DNA of 64,000 nucleotides from Lachnoclostridium sp. UBA1175 (GCA_002311665.1 DBYX01000004.1:35258-99257); one strand, 5' to 3'. Counted from the stretch's first letter, positions 50,320 to 58,796 are shown. Notes: generated from the sequence alone by a model not told the origin. Numbers and translations are program-made.

Positions 50320-52962
50320 ATGGCTAAAAAATGGGTATATGCATTTACCGAGGGCAATGCCGACATGAGAAATCTGCTCGGCGGCAAGGGTGCGAACCTG
50401 GCTGAGATGACGAACATCGGGCTCCCGGTACCGCAGGGCTTTACGATCACGACGGAGGCCTGCACGCAGTACTACGAAGATGGACGTAAGATTAACGATG
50501 AGATCATGGCGCAGGCTATGGAAGGCGTTAAGAAGATGGAGGAGATCAACGGCAAGAAGTTCGGCGATCTCAAGAACCCGCTCCTTGTATCGGTTCGTTC
50601 CGGTGCGAGAGCTTCCATGCCCGGTATGATGGACACGATTTTGAACCTCGGTTTGAACGACGAGGTTGTTGCTGCGATGATCGCCGGCAACCCGGATCCG
50701 AAATTCGAGCGTTTCGTATATGACTCGTATCGCCGTTTCATCCAGATGTTCTCGGACGTCGTTATGGAAGTCGGCAAGAAGTACTTTGAGGTTCTGATCG
50801 ACAAGATGAAGGAGGAGAAGGGTGTGAAGTTCGATATCGAGCTTGACGCTGCCGACCTCAAGAAGCTTGCCGAGCAGTTCAAGGCGGAGTACAAGAAGCA
50901 GCTCGGTGAGGATTTCCCGTCCGATCCGGTTGTTCAGTTGAAGTTGGCTATCGAGGCCGTGTTCCGTTCCTGGGACAACCCCCGTGCCAATGTATATCGC
51001 CGTGACAACGATATCCCGTACAGCTGGGGTACCGCAGTCAATGTAATGCCGATGGTATTCGGTAACCTGAACGAGCAGTCCGGTACGGGCGTTGCATTTA
51101 CCCGTGATCCCGCGACGGGCGAGAAGAAGCTGATGGGTGAGTTCCTCAAGAACGCACAGGGCGAGGACGTCGTTGCCGGCGTTCGCACTCCTATGCCGAT
51201 CACGCAGATGGAGCAGGAGTTCCCGGATGCTTACGCAGAGTTCGTCAAGGTATGTGACATCCTCGAGAACCACTATCATGATATGCAGGATATGGAGTTC
51301 ACGGTTGAGAACCAGAAGCTCTACATGCTGCAGTGCCGTAACGGTAAGAGAACCGCACAGGCTGCTCTCCAGATCGCTTGCGACCTCGTTGACGAGGGAC
51401 ACAAGACCGAGGCTGAGGCAGTTGCGATGATCGATCCGAGAAACCTCGACACGCTGCTTCACCCGCAGTTCGACGCAAAGGCTCTGAAGGCCGCTACGCC
51501 GATCGGCAAGGGTTTGGGCGCATCGCCCGGAGCTGCCTGCGGTAAGGTCGTATTTACCGCTGACGATGCCGAGGCTTGGAACGCAAGAGGCGAGAAGGTC
51601 GTTCTCGTTCGTCTTGAGACCTCTCCCGAGGACATCACCGGTATGAAGGCCGCTCAGGGTATCCTGACCGTCCGCGGCGGTATGACCAGCCACGCAGCCG
51701 TAGTTGCACGTGGTATGGGAACCTGCTGTGTATCCGGTTGCGATGCGATCGTGATGGATGAGGAAAATAAGAAGTTCACGCTGGCAGGCAAGACCTTCGT
51801 TGAGGGATCCGAGATCTCCATCGACGGTACGACCGGTAACATCTACGACGGCATCATCCCGACCGTAGACGCGAAGATCGCCGGCACGTTCGGCCGCGTT
51901 ATGGCATGGGCTGACAAGTATCGCAAGCTGGCAGTTCGCACGAACGCCGACACGCCTCGCGATGCAAAGAAGGCTCGTGAGCTCGGTGCTGAGGGCATCG
52001 GCCTCTGCCGTACCGAGCACATGTTCTTCGACCCGGAGAGAATCGCTATTTTCCGCGAAATGATCTGCTCCGACACCTGCGAGGAGCGCGAGGAAGCACT
52101 CGAGAAGATCCTTCCGTTCCAGCAGGGTGACTTCAAGGCTCTCTACGAGGCACTTGAGGGAAACCCGGTAACGATCCGTTTCCTGGATCCGCCGCTCCAT
52201 GAGTTCGTTCCCACCGAGGAGGCGGACATCAAGAAGCTCGCTGACGCAAAGGGCAAGACCGTTGAGGAGATCAAGGCAATCTGCGATTCCCTGCACGAGT
52301 TCAACCCGATGATGGGCCACAGAGGCTGCCGTCTTGCGGTTACGTATCCTGAGATCGTCAAGATGCAGACCAAGGCTGTCATCCGCGCCGCTATCGAAGT
52401 TAAGAATGCTCATCCCGACTGGGCACTTGAGCCGGAGATCATGATCCCGCTCATCTGCGAAGTCAAGGAGCTTAAGAACGTTAAGAAGGTTGTCGTTGAG
52501 ACCGCTGACGAGGAGATTAAGGCTGCAGGCGCTAACATCAAGTACCATGTAGGTACCATGATCGAGATCCCTCGTGCCGCACTCACGGCTGACGAGATCG
52601 CATCCGAGGCTGAGTTCTTCTGCTTCGGTACCAACGACCTCACGCAGATGACCTTCGGTTTCTCCCGTGACGATGCCGGCAAATTCCTCGGCGGCTACTA
52701 CGATCAGAAGATCTTCGAGAGCGATCCGTTCGCGAAGCTCGACCAGGTCGGCGTAGGCAAGCTGATGAAGATGGCTGTCAAGCTCGGCAAGGAAGTGAAC
52801 CCTGCGCTCCACTGCGGTATCTGCGGTGAGCACGGCGGTGACCCGACCTCCGTTGAGTTCTGCCACCAGATCGGTCTCGACTATGTATCCTGCTCGCCGT
52901 TCCGCGTGCCGATCGCAAGACTGGCAGCAGCACAAGCCGCTATCAAGGAAGGTGGGAAGTAG
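50320..52962 (+). CDS. ppdK: Pyruvate, phosphate dikinase
   Basis: Encodes 880 residues, the full PPDK length. The N-terminal ATP-grasp domain starts KWVYAFTEGNADMRNLLGGKGANLAEM. The swivelling phospho-His domain holds RGGMTSHAAVVARGMGTCCVSGC with the phosphorylated His near 457. The C-terminal PEP/pyruvate barrel shows GLCRTEHMFF, GHRGCRLAVTYPE and the catalytic Cys in NPALHCGICGEHGGDP. It interconverts pyruvate + ATP + Pi and PEP + AMP + PPi, a key glycolytic step in anaerobic Clostridia. GAGGAGG precedes the ATG. Codon use is that of highly expressed genes. The mobile module begins just downstream. Confidence 0.97.
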   Translation: MAKKWVYAFTEGNADMRNLLGGKGANLAEMTNIGLPVPQGFTITTEACTQYYEDGRKINDEIMAQAMEGVKKMEEINGKKFGDLKNPLLVSVRSGARASMPGMMDTILNLGLNDEVVAAMIAGNPDPKFERFVYDSYRRFIQMFSDVVMEVGKKYFEVLIDKMKEEKGVKFDIELDAADLKKLAEQFKAEYKKQLGEDFPSDPVVQLKLAIEAVFRSWDNPRANVYRRDNDIPYSWGTAVNVMPMVFGNLNEQSGTGVAFTRDPATGEKKLMGEFLKNAQGEDVVAGVRTPMPITQMEQEFPDAYAEFVKVCDILENHYHDMQDMEFTVENQKLYMLQCRNGKRTAQAALQIACDLVDEGHKTEAEAVAMIDPRNLDTLLHPQFDAKALKAATPIGKGLGASPGAACGKVVFTADDAEAWNARGEKVVLVRLETSPEDITGMKAAQGILTVRGGMTSHAAVVARGMGTCCVSGCDAIVMDEENKKFTLAGKTFVEGSEISIDGTTGNIYDGIIPTVDAKIAGTFGRVMAWADKYRKLAVRTNADTPRDAKKARELGAEGIGLCRTEHMFFDPERIAIFREMICSDTCEEREEALEKILPFQQGDFKALYEALEGNPVTIRFLDPPLHEFVPTEEADIKKLADAKGKTVEEIKAICDSLHEFNPMMGHRGCRLAVTYPEIVKMQTKAVIRAAIEVKNAHPDWALEPEIMIPLICEVKELKNVKKVVVETADEEIKAAGANIKYHVGTMIEIPRAALTADEIASEAEFFCFGTNDLTQMTFGFSRDDAGKFLGGYYDQKIFESDPFAKLDQVGVGKLMKMAVKLGKEVNPALHCGICGEHGGDPTSVEFCHQIGLDYVSCSPFRVPIARLAAAQAAIKEGGK

Positions 52963-53118
52963 GTACTCAAAAGTACATACATTTTTGTACTTTAGAGGCT
53001 ACGGAGGATGATGTGAGAGCATTTCTCGCGACTCATCCCGAGTATGGAATGCCTAAGTTTACAGGTTTGAGGATGGAGATTTACATCTGAGAATCTAAGG
53101 ACAAAATCGAATTCTTTC

Positions 53119-53168
53119 AGAGAGACTAAACAACTTTTCCGAATGGAAACTTTGTTTAGTCTCTTTTT
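53119..53168 (+). terminator. Strong terminator at the module's left end
   Basis: Stem AGAGACTAAACAA/TTGTTTAGTCTCT, then TTTTTG. It lies 27 bases before parA and over 150 bases after ppdK, so it insulates parA or acts as an attenuator in its leader. Confidence 0.85.
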
Positions 53169-53194
53169 GTTTACCCGCAAAGGAGGATGTACAT

Positions 53195-53977
53195 ATGTGT
53201 AAGGTAATCATAGCCGGAAATCAAAAGGGTGGGGTCGCTAAGACAACCACGGTTGCCAACTTGGGGATCGGTCTCGCCAGACATGGGAAAAGGGTTTTGC
53301 TAATCGATGGGGACGCGCAAGGGTCGTTGACTGCGAGCCTGGGATATCCCCGACCGGATGAAATCGACTGTACACTCGCGACAGTACTTGGGAAAGTCAT
53401 CAACGAGGAGGAAGTTGCTCCGTTTGAAGGAATACTCCGTCACCCGGAGGGCGTGAACCTGCTGCCCGGAAACATCGAGCTTTCAGGCGTGGAGAATTCG
53501 CTCGTCAACATCATGAGTCGCGAGTTCATCCTGCGTGAATATGTGGAAAGCATCAGACCCTACTTCGATTACATCCTGATCGACTGTCCGCCTTCGCTTG
53601 GGATGGTGACCATCAATGCTCTTGTTGCCGCGGATTCCATTCTGATTCCGGTACAAGCAAACTACCTTTCCGCAAAGGGATTGGAGCAGTTGGTAAGGAC
53701 CATTCGGAAGATAAAGAAGCAGTTAAACCCCTCCCTTTCCATTGAAGGCATCCTGATGACGATGGTGAACCACAGAACTGTCTTTGCCAGAGAAATCATG
53801 CAGATGCTTAAGGAAGGTTATGGAAATGCTATAGGGTTCTTTGAATCCGCCATCCCGGAATCTGTTAAGGCAGCTGAATGTGCAGCGCTCGGAGTCAGCA
53901 TCTATAGACACGATCCGAAGGGAAAAGTTGCTGCAGCATACGACGCACTGACGAAGGAGGTTCTGGCACATGAGTAA
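53195..53977 (+). CDS. parA: ParA/Soj-type partition ATPase
   Basis: Encodes 260 residues. The deviant Walker A is KGGVAKTTT (residues 11-19), with VLLIDGDAQGSLT, ILIDCPPSLG and VQANYLSAKGL following. The short form without an N-terminal HTH resembles chromosomal Soj and type Ib plasmid ParA. It forms ATP-dependent gradients that segregate ParB-bound DNA. AAAGGAGG precedes the ATG. The stop lies inside the parB start, with an 8-base overlap, so the two are coupled. Confidence 0.93.
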   Translation: MCKVIIAGNQKGGVAKTTTVANLGIGLARHGKRVLLIDGDAQGSLTASLGYPRPDEIDCTLATVLGKVINEEEVAPFEGILRHPEGVNLLPGNIELSGVENSLVNIMSREFILREYVESIRPYFDYILIDCPPSLGMVTINALVAADSILIPVQANYLSAKGLEQLVRTIRKIKKQLNPSLSIEGILMTMVNHRTVFAREIMQMLKEGYGNAIGFFESAIPESVKAAECAALGVSIYRHDPKGKVAAAYDALTKEVLAHE

Positions 53978-54839
53978 GTCATTTGAAGGTAAGATCAAAT
54001 TGAGTACCTATTCGGAACTGGTCGGAGATACCTGTGATGAGATCATCGAGGTTGAGCTGTCGGAACTCCATGACTTTACAGGACATCCGTTCCGAGTTGT
54101 TGAGGATGAACGAATGCAGGAGATGGTGGAGAGCGTGCGAAAGCATGGAGTGCTCGTTCCCGGAATAGTGAGGCATCGGAAAGACGGTGAATATGAGATC
54201 ATCTCCGGACATCGTCGGAAAATGGCCTGTGAACTCGCCGGATTGGAAACGATGCCCGTAATCGTGAAGGAATATCCCGATGATCAGGCAGTGATAACCA
54301 TGGTCGATTCCAACATCCAGCGAGAAGATATCCTTCCGAGCGAGAAGGCCAGGGCTTACCGGATGAAGTATGAGGCAATGAAGCATCCCGGAACCAGAAC
54401 AGGCGGGCTCAGTTTGGATTTGCTCGGGGAAGCCGCAGGGGAAAGCAGTAAGACGGTTCAGCGCTATCTTTGGCTGTCCAGACTGACGGATGACATGATG
54501 GATCTTTTGGACAGAAAGCGAGTGACCATTCTTTGCGGAATCGACATTTCATTTTTGAACGAGGAAGAACAGGACTGGGTCTATGAAGCGATTACGATCG
54601 ATCGGATGACGGTAAATCAGGAGAAGACGAAAAAGCTGAAAGACTGTTCGGGAAGAAGGCAGCTGTCCCGGGATCTGGTGCGGCTGATTCTGTCAGAACA
54701 AAAATCGAAACCTCGTAGGTATGTTATGAGGCCTGAAGTGATGGAAGAATTCTTCGGCGAAAATGATTCTGTAGATGTAATTGAAGAAGTTGTCGAAGCG
54801 CTTCTTCGTGGATGGAAAAAAGGGAGTTTTACAATTTAG
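53970..54839 (+). CDS. parB: ParB/Spo0J-type partition protein
   Basis: Encodes 289 residues. The CTPase/ParB-N domain shows HPFRVVEDERMQEMVESVRKHG, GEYEIISGHRRKMACELAG and DSNIQREDILPSEKARAYRMK. A central HTH segment (GEAAGESSKTVQRYLWLSRL) would bind parS, and the C-terminal part is variable. It partners the ParA encoded upstream. Its likely binding site is the three 34-bp palindromic repeats starting 16 bases after the stop, although the regulator at 54966 is an alternative binder. Confidence 0.92.
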   Translation: MSKSFEGKIKLSTYSELVGDTCDEIIEVELSELHDFTGHPFRVVEDERMQEMVESVRKHGVLVPGIVRHRKDGEYEIISGHRRKMACELAGLETMPVIVKEYPDDQAVITMVDSNIQREDILPSEKARAYRMKYEAMKHPGTRTGGLSLDLLGEAAGESSKTVQRYLWLSRLTDDMMDLLDRKRVTILCGIDISFLNEEEQDWVYEAITIDRMTVNQEKTKKLKDCSGRRQLSRDLVRLILSEQKSKPRRYVMRPEVMEEFFGENDSVDVIEEVVEALLRGWKKGSFTI

Positions 54840-54855
54840 ATTGCAGGGAGAAAGA

Positions 54856-54957
54856 CCACAACCGTGACACGATGTCACATTTGTCAAAGCCACAGCTATG
54901 ACATAATGTCATAGTTGCCAGGACCACAACCGTGACACAATGTCATGGTTGCCAGGG
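54856..54957. repeat. Three 34-bp palindromic repeats (parS- or operator-like)
   Basis: Units start at 54856, 54890 and 54924, exactly 34 bp apart, each beginning CCACA. Their cores are GTGACACGATGTCAC, ATGACATAATGTCAT and GTGACACAATGTCAT, inverted repeats around three bases with compensating changes. They lie between parB and the XRE-like gene. They could be the partition site, iterons or operator. Confidence 0.8.
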
Positions 54958-54965
54958 AGGTATTC

Positions 54966-55424
54966 ATGGCAGTGTACTATTCAAAACCGGTACTTAAGAG
55001 TCTGGCCCAGGGAGATCGGCTGGCGTTTATACGGCAATTCCGTCATGTAACGCAGCCGGAGCTCGGAAAGAAATTGGGCATTCAAGGTATTATAGCCAGA
55101 AACCAGATTTGCCGAATCGAGAGGACAAGCCGAAATCTTCGCCCGGAACGATTGGAGAAGATTGCAGAAATCCTGAATTTCAATGTCGCCATGCTGCGGC
55201 GTTGGGATTTTGAGAACGCTGAGGATTTGTTCTATCAAAGTCTTTGGGTAGAGGAATTGTGCCCGGATTTTCAGTTCCGCTATTTGGTACCCGGGAGAGC
55301 CATGAATCCGACGCATGCGTTGTTCAAAGAAAAGTACAAGAAATGGAAAGAGATGCGCCGCAAATACATTCGCGGGACAATCACTTATGAGGAGTACTGG
55401 GAGTGGAAGCTAACGAAAGCTTAG
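54966..55424 (+). CDS. XRE-like helix-turn-helix protein
   Basis: Encodes 152 residues. Residues 20-75 resemble an HTH of the XRE type: GDRLAFIRQFRHVTQPELGKKLG, then NQICRIERTSRNLRPERLEKIAEILN. The remainder (FNVAMLRRWDFENAEDLFYQSLWVEELCPDFQF) has no recognised domain and ends in a basic helical tail. It is probably a DNA-binding regulator of the module. GGGAGG precedes the ATG, immediately after the 34-bp repeats, so those may be its own operator. Confidence 0.75.
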   Translation: MAVYYSKPVLKSLAQGDRLAFIRQFRHVTQPELGKKLGIQGIIARNQICRIERTSRNLRPERLEKIAEILNFNVAMLRRWDFENAEDLFYQSLWVEELCPDFQFRYLVPGRAMNPTHALFKEKYKKWKEMRRKYIRGTITYEEYWEWKLTKA

Positions 55425-55439
55425 CGGGAAGGAGCAATT

Positions 55440-56252
55440 ATGGGAAGACCGAGTATCAAAGTAAATGTTTGGCCGGTGACGGGCAAGGGCAAAGTCCTTG
55501 CGAATGCCAAGGTTACCATCGGAGATGCAATCTCCGTATATCCGATAAAGATTCTTGAGGGAAAGGGCGGATATTATCTGGGAATGCCGCGAGTGCTTGA
55601 CCGGGACGGTGAATATCGGGATGTTTTCTTTCCGATCAGCGGCGACGCAAGACACGCATTGACAGAGATGGTACTGCAGGCATACTCGAAAGACCGGCCG
55701 CTGTTTCGGGATTTTCCGGGCGATGAGGAGTTCCGACCGGAAATCACGGTGAGGCCGTATCGGGATTCATTACATGATCTGTTGGGATATTCGACCATTG
55801 TTCTCAATGGGCTGTTTCGAATTGAGAACGTTCGTCTGTATCAGGGGGAGAACGGTAAGAACTTTGTCATGTTCCCCGAGCGTGGATATCGCGATGAGGG
55901 TGAGGTCGTGATCCGCAGCATTTTCGAGTTTAAGAATGACTGGGACAAGCGACTGCGGGCCGACATCTGCAAGAAGTATGAGGAGCCCAGAGCACGAGGC
56001 TGGGAGGAACGGATCCAGGTCGCGCGGGGAGAAAAAGAAGGCAAGCTCACCTATGAGGAGCTGATGGATATCCGCAGACAGCACGATGCGGAGAGACGCA
56101 ATGCTGCGCATGAGAGAGAGGAAAAAACCGAATCGGAGAGCGAGGAGCCTGACCAAGAAGAGCAGGCTCGTGAGGAACAGACGGAAAATCAGGAATACAT
56201 AGAAACAGGGTTCTGGGAAGAACCGACAGAAGAAACATACCTTGTCTTGTAG
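55440..56252 (+). CDS. SpoVG family protein with two SpoVG-like domains
   Basis: Encodes 270 residues. Residues 4-80 follow the SpoVG pattern: VNVWPVTGKGKVLANAKVTIGDAISVYPIKILEGKGGYYLGMPRVLDRDGEYRDVFFPISGDARHAL. A second, diverged copy seems to occupy about 105-180 (TIVLNGLFRIENVRLYQ, NFVMFPERGYRDEGEVVIRSIFEF). The C-terminal 90 residues are acidic and probably disordered. SpoVG proteins bind nucleic acids and regulate gene expression. It starts 15 bases after the XRE-like gene, with GGAAGGAG upstream. Confidence 0.82.
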   Translation: MGRPSIKVNVWPVTGKGKVLANAKVTIGDAISVYPIKILEGKGGYYLGMPRVLDRDGEYRDVFFPISGDARHALTEMVLQAYSKDRPLFRDFPGDEEFRPEITVRPYRDSLHDLLGYSTIVLNGLFRIENVRLYQGENGKNFVMFPERGYRDEGEVVIRSIFEFKNDWDKRLRADICKKYEEPRARGWEERIQVARGEKEGKLTYEELMDIRRQHDAERRNAAHEREEKTESESEEPDQEEQAREEQTENQEYIETGFWEEPTEETYLVL

Positions 56253-56264
56253 GAGGGCGACGAC

Positions 56265-57464
56265 ATGGCATACCTATACGGAAGCGGAAATGAGACGGTA
56301 GATCGGATGACCAGTTTCGGGATTACCGGAAATGTGATACCGCAATCGTGGTACCAAACCATTCTCAAGAAGACAACAAGAAAACCGTATCTTTTGGCAA
56401 TCAGTATACTTGCGGATATCGTGTATTGGTATCGTCCGCAGGAAGTTCGTGATGAGAGCACCGGGCAGCTGCTACGATATCAAAAGAGATTTTCCGGCGA
56501 AATGGTACAGAAGTCTTACAGTATGTATGCGGAACTCTTCGGCGAAGATAAGCAGACGATCACTCGGGCTTTTGATACACTGGAAGATTACGGAGTGATC
56601 CGGCGGCATTTTCGCAACATTAAGTCAGCGACTGCGACCATGACGAATGTTATGTATGTCGAGCTTGATGTGGACATGCTGCATCAGTTGACCTACCCGG
56701 AGGAGCACCCCTCAATGGAGCCCCCTACCCCTACCGAGGAGTATCCCCCTGTGGAGCCCCCCACCCCTACGGGGGAGTACCCCCCGGGGGGTGGTTTGCC
56801 CACCGGAAGTGATATTTCTGAAAATGTCGAGCATTTTCCAGCCGAAAGTTATCCACAGTCGGAAAATCCGGAATCACTGAAACCCGCGGAAAATAAGGGC
56901 TTTTCGAAGATTTCGGAGCAAGACCCCCCCATGGGGTCAAATTTGACCCCACCTACCATCAATTCTGACACCCCCTGGGGTCAAAACAGACACCCCCTGG
57001 GGTCAAAATTGACCCCACCTAGTATCAAATTTGATGGGACGTATACAAAGAATACTACAGAGATTACTACACAGACTACCTCTTTTTCTCCCCCCGTGTT
57101 TTTATCTGACCTAATCGCGCATGCGCGCGCGAGGACCAATCGGGGTCAGGTAAACACGTGGGAGAGAGAAATTAAGAGGCAGATTCGTTATGATGCGCTT
57201 CGAGAGGAGTTCATCTATTCTGCAAATGCGCTCAACAAAGCAATCCGACTGATTGCGGAAACGTTGGCAATGGACGTCCCTCCGGATACAACGATCACGA
57301 TAAACGATCAACAGTACCCGCTTTCGTTGATGTTGCTCCGTTTCAAACAGGCAACGGAGCACACCTTCCGAACCGCCTTGTCCCGTGTCCGTGTAGGCGT
57401 TGACCGCAAAGATGACATGATAGCTGCACTGTATTGTGCGCCATTGCATTTTCCGTCCAGATAG
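56265..57464 (+). CDS. Replication initiator, RepA-like with DUF6017-like C-terminus
   Basis: Encodes 399 residues. The N-terminal part (about 20-145) resembles RepA-type winged-helix initiators: NVIPQSWYQTILKKTTRKPYLLAISILADIVYWY, GEDKQTITRAFDTLEDYGVIRRHF. A middle linker (about 145-265) is Pro/Glu-rich. The C-terminal part (about 290-395) matches the DUF6017-like pattern REIKRQIRYDALREEF, AIRLIAETLAM, LSLMLLRFKQATEHTF and IAALYCAP. In RepA_N-type plasmids the origin lies inside the gene; here the linker DNA carries repeats and a DnaA box (see 56849-57032). GTAGGAGGG precedes the ATG. Confidence 0.82.
   Translation: MAYLYGSGNETVDRMTSFGITGNVIPQSWYQTILKKTTRKPYLLAISILADIVYWYRPQEVRDESTGQLLRYQKRFSGEMVQKSYSMYAELFGEDKQTITRAFDTLEDYGVIRRHFRNIKSATATMTNVMYVELDVDMLHQLTYPEEHPSMEPPTPTEEYPPVEPPTPTGEYPPGGGLPTGSDISENVEHFPAESYPQSENPESLKPAENKGFSKISEQDPPMGSNLTPPTINSDTPWGQNRHPLGSKLTPPSIKFDGTYTKNTTEITTQTTSFSPPVFLSDLIAHARARTNRGQVNTWEREIKRQIRYDALREEFIYSANALNKAIRLIAETLAMDVPPDTTITINDQQYPLSLMLLRFKQATEHTFRTALSRVRVGVDRKDDMIAALYCAPLHFPSR
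56849..57032. other. Candidate replication origin inside the initiator gene
   Basis: Perfect DnaA box TTATCCACA (56849-56857). Three related 22-bp units begin at 56922, 56967 and 56989, each ending GGGGTCAAA; the last two share GACACCCCCTGGGGTCAAAA and are exactly 22 bp apart. Also a perfect palindrome GGGGTCAAATTTGACCCC (56933-56950) and repeats of TTGACCCCACCTA at 56944 and 57010. Everything lies in the linker-coding part of the initiator gene. Confidence 0.6.
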
Positions 57465-57532
57465 CGAAAAGAGATTTCGGAAAAACCGGCACACGCCGTT
57501 TTTCATACACAAAAATCGAAGGAGGTAAAACC

Positions 57533-57691
57533 ATGCAGGACAGAGAAGAAAAAAAGATGGTGCTCGAAATCGAGCTCGTGGACAAAGAGTTGGATCGAAA
57601 GCAGCAGGAACGAAGTAAGAAACAGATGGCTGAGCGATTATTACGGATTCAGCAGGAAGCGAGGAAAATCTTATGCAAGAACCAAGGTTAA
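57533..57691 (+). CDS. Small charged protein
   Basis: Encodes 52 residues, almost entirely helix-forming and charged (MQDREEKKMVLEIELVDKEL, then QQERSKKQMAERLLRIQQEARK). A coiled coil is likely. GAAGGAGG precedes the ATG at 57533; the longer frame to 57434 lies inside the initiator gene. It overlaps the DUF5688 gene by 19 bases, suggesting coupled expression. No family is recognised. Confidence 0.6.
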   Translation: MQDREEKKMVLEIELVDKELDRKQQERSKKQMAERLLRIQQEARKILCKNQG

Positions 57692-58659
57692 CCAAAGAAC
57701 AGTTCGTCGACAGGTTCGAAGAACAGATCCGGGAGCATTTTCCGGATTGTGAGATCGGCCGGAAGGACATTCAGAAGCCGCGTTCCGTGCAGACATCGCT
57801 GGTGATTCGGAAGCCTGGATGTGAGGCGGCGCCTTCGATCCGGCTGGATGATTACTGGTCAGCGTACCAGGAAGCCGAGGATTATGAGGCGGAAGAAAAG
57901 AGACTCCTCACACGATTGCAGGACAGCCTCGAGAATGGCTTTGCTGCTGCAGAGAACGGGAGAATCGCCGATGTCGCGAAGGAGGCCATGGAGAATTGGC
58001 GTAACAATGTCCAGTGCATCCTCATGATGAAGGACGGAAACGAGGCGTATTTGCAGGATAAGCCTACGATGGACTACCTCGATATGGTGAAGGTATATTT
58101 CATCAACATTGCGGATCCCATTGACGGCCATATCGGAAAGATCACCATCACTAACGATCATTTTGAGACCCTTGGATGTACGTTGGAGGAATTGGATGAG
58201 ATTGCGATGGAAAACACCCGACTGGCAAATTCGCCGGATGTACGCAACATCGCATCCGTGTTAGGCGAAATACTAGGTGAGCCAGAAGAAGCTTTCATGA
58301 CAGTGCCCGGTGAGGTCGAATTTCCAATGTATGTGGTAACAAACCAGAGCAAGCATGCCGGAGCAACCTTGATCATGTTCCCGGACGTCCAGGAGAAGAT
58401 CTGTCAGGTGTTAAAAAGCGATGGCTTCTACATGTTGCCCAGTTCAATCCATGAGACGCTGTGTCTGCCGTTGGACATCGGTAAGGACGTGGACGCGCTT
58501 CGCCGCATGGTGCATGAAGTCAACATGACCCAAGTACCGCCGGAAGATCTTCTTTCGGAAAATGTGTACTGCTACGAGCGCGGCCAGGGCCTCCGCATCT
58601 GCGTAGCTGAGCCGACGATCGACGAAGAACCGGAAGAAGCATTCACGCCGGTCCTGTAA
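57673..58659 (+). CDS. DUF5688 family protein
   Basis: Encodes 328 residues. The C-terminal half carries the family landmarks as remembered: GYYMLPSSIHE-like FYMLPSSIHETLCLPLD, MVHEVNMTQVPPEDLLSENVYCYER and a central DMVKVYFINIAD block, plus NQSKHAGATLIMFPDV. DUF5688 proteins are common cargo of Lachnospiraceae integrative elements and their role is unknown. No signal or membrane span. It overlaps the small gene upstream; a good ribosome site is not obvious, consistent with coupling. Confidence 0.75.
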   Translation: MQEPRLTKEQFVDRFEEQIREHFPDCEIGRKDIQKPRSVQTSLVIRKPGCEAAPSIRLDDYWSAYQEAEDYEAEEKRLLTRLQDSLENGFAAAENGRIADVAKEAMENWRNNVQCILMMKDGNEAYLQDKPTMDYLDMVKVYFINIADPIDGHIGKITITNDHFETLGCTLEELDEIAMENTRLANSPDVRNIASVLGEILGEPEEAFMTVPGEVEFPMYVVTNQSKHAGATLIMFPDVQEKICQVLKSDGFYMLPSSIHETLCLPLDIGKDVDALRRMVHEVNMTQVPPEDLLSENVYCYERGQGLRICVAEPTIDEEPEEAFTPVL

Positions 58660-58703
58660 CAATCAAAACCAAGCCCCCTTTCCCAAGGAGAGAACGCCAT
58701 TAG

Positions 58704-58728
58704 CCGCTGTCCCTCTTTGGGACAGCGG
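58704..58728 (+). terminator. Hairpin after the DUF5688 gene
   Basis: Perfect 10-bp stem CCGCTGTCCC/GGGACAGCGG around TCTTT, without a T-run. It may be a weak terminator. Confidence 0.4.
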
Positions 58729-58740
58729 GCTTGCGGCAGG

Positions 58741-58774
58741 AACTTCTGGACACAATGTCCAGAAGTTGTATAAT
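58741..58774 (+). promoter_or_regulatory. Operator palindrome over a promoter
   Basis: Perfect inverted repeat AACTTCTGGACA/TGTCCAGAAGTT around CAA (58741-58767). It covers the -35 (TGGACA, 58747-58752) and spacer of a promoter whose TATAAT is at 58769-58774. Its centre GACACAATGTC equals that of the third 34-bp repeat at 54924. Confidence 0.65.
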
Positions 58775-58796
58775 CAAAACGAGGGAGAGGAAAACT

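Noticed and set aside
53013..53090. 25-codon frame starting with GTG after ppdK
   Set aside because: It has GGAGG upstream but no recognised similarity and is too short to support; it may be a remnant.
56718..56800. Pro-rich tandem repeat as a protein domain
   Set aside because: The encoded PPTPTEEYPP pattern looks like a linker; the DNA repeats are better explained by the origin hypothesis.
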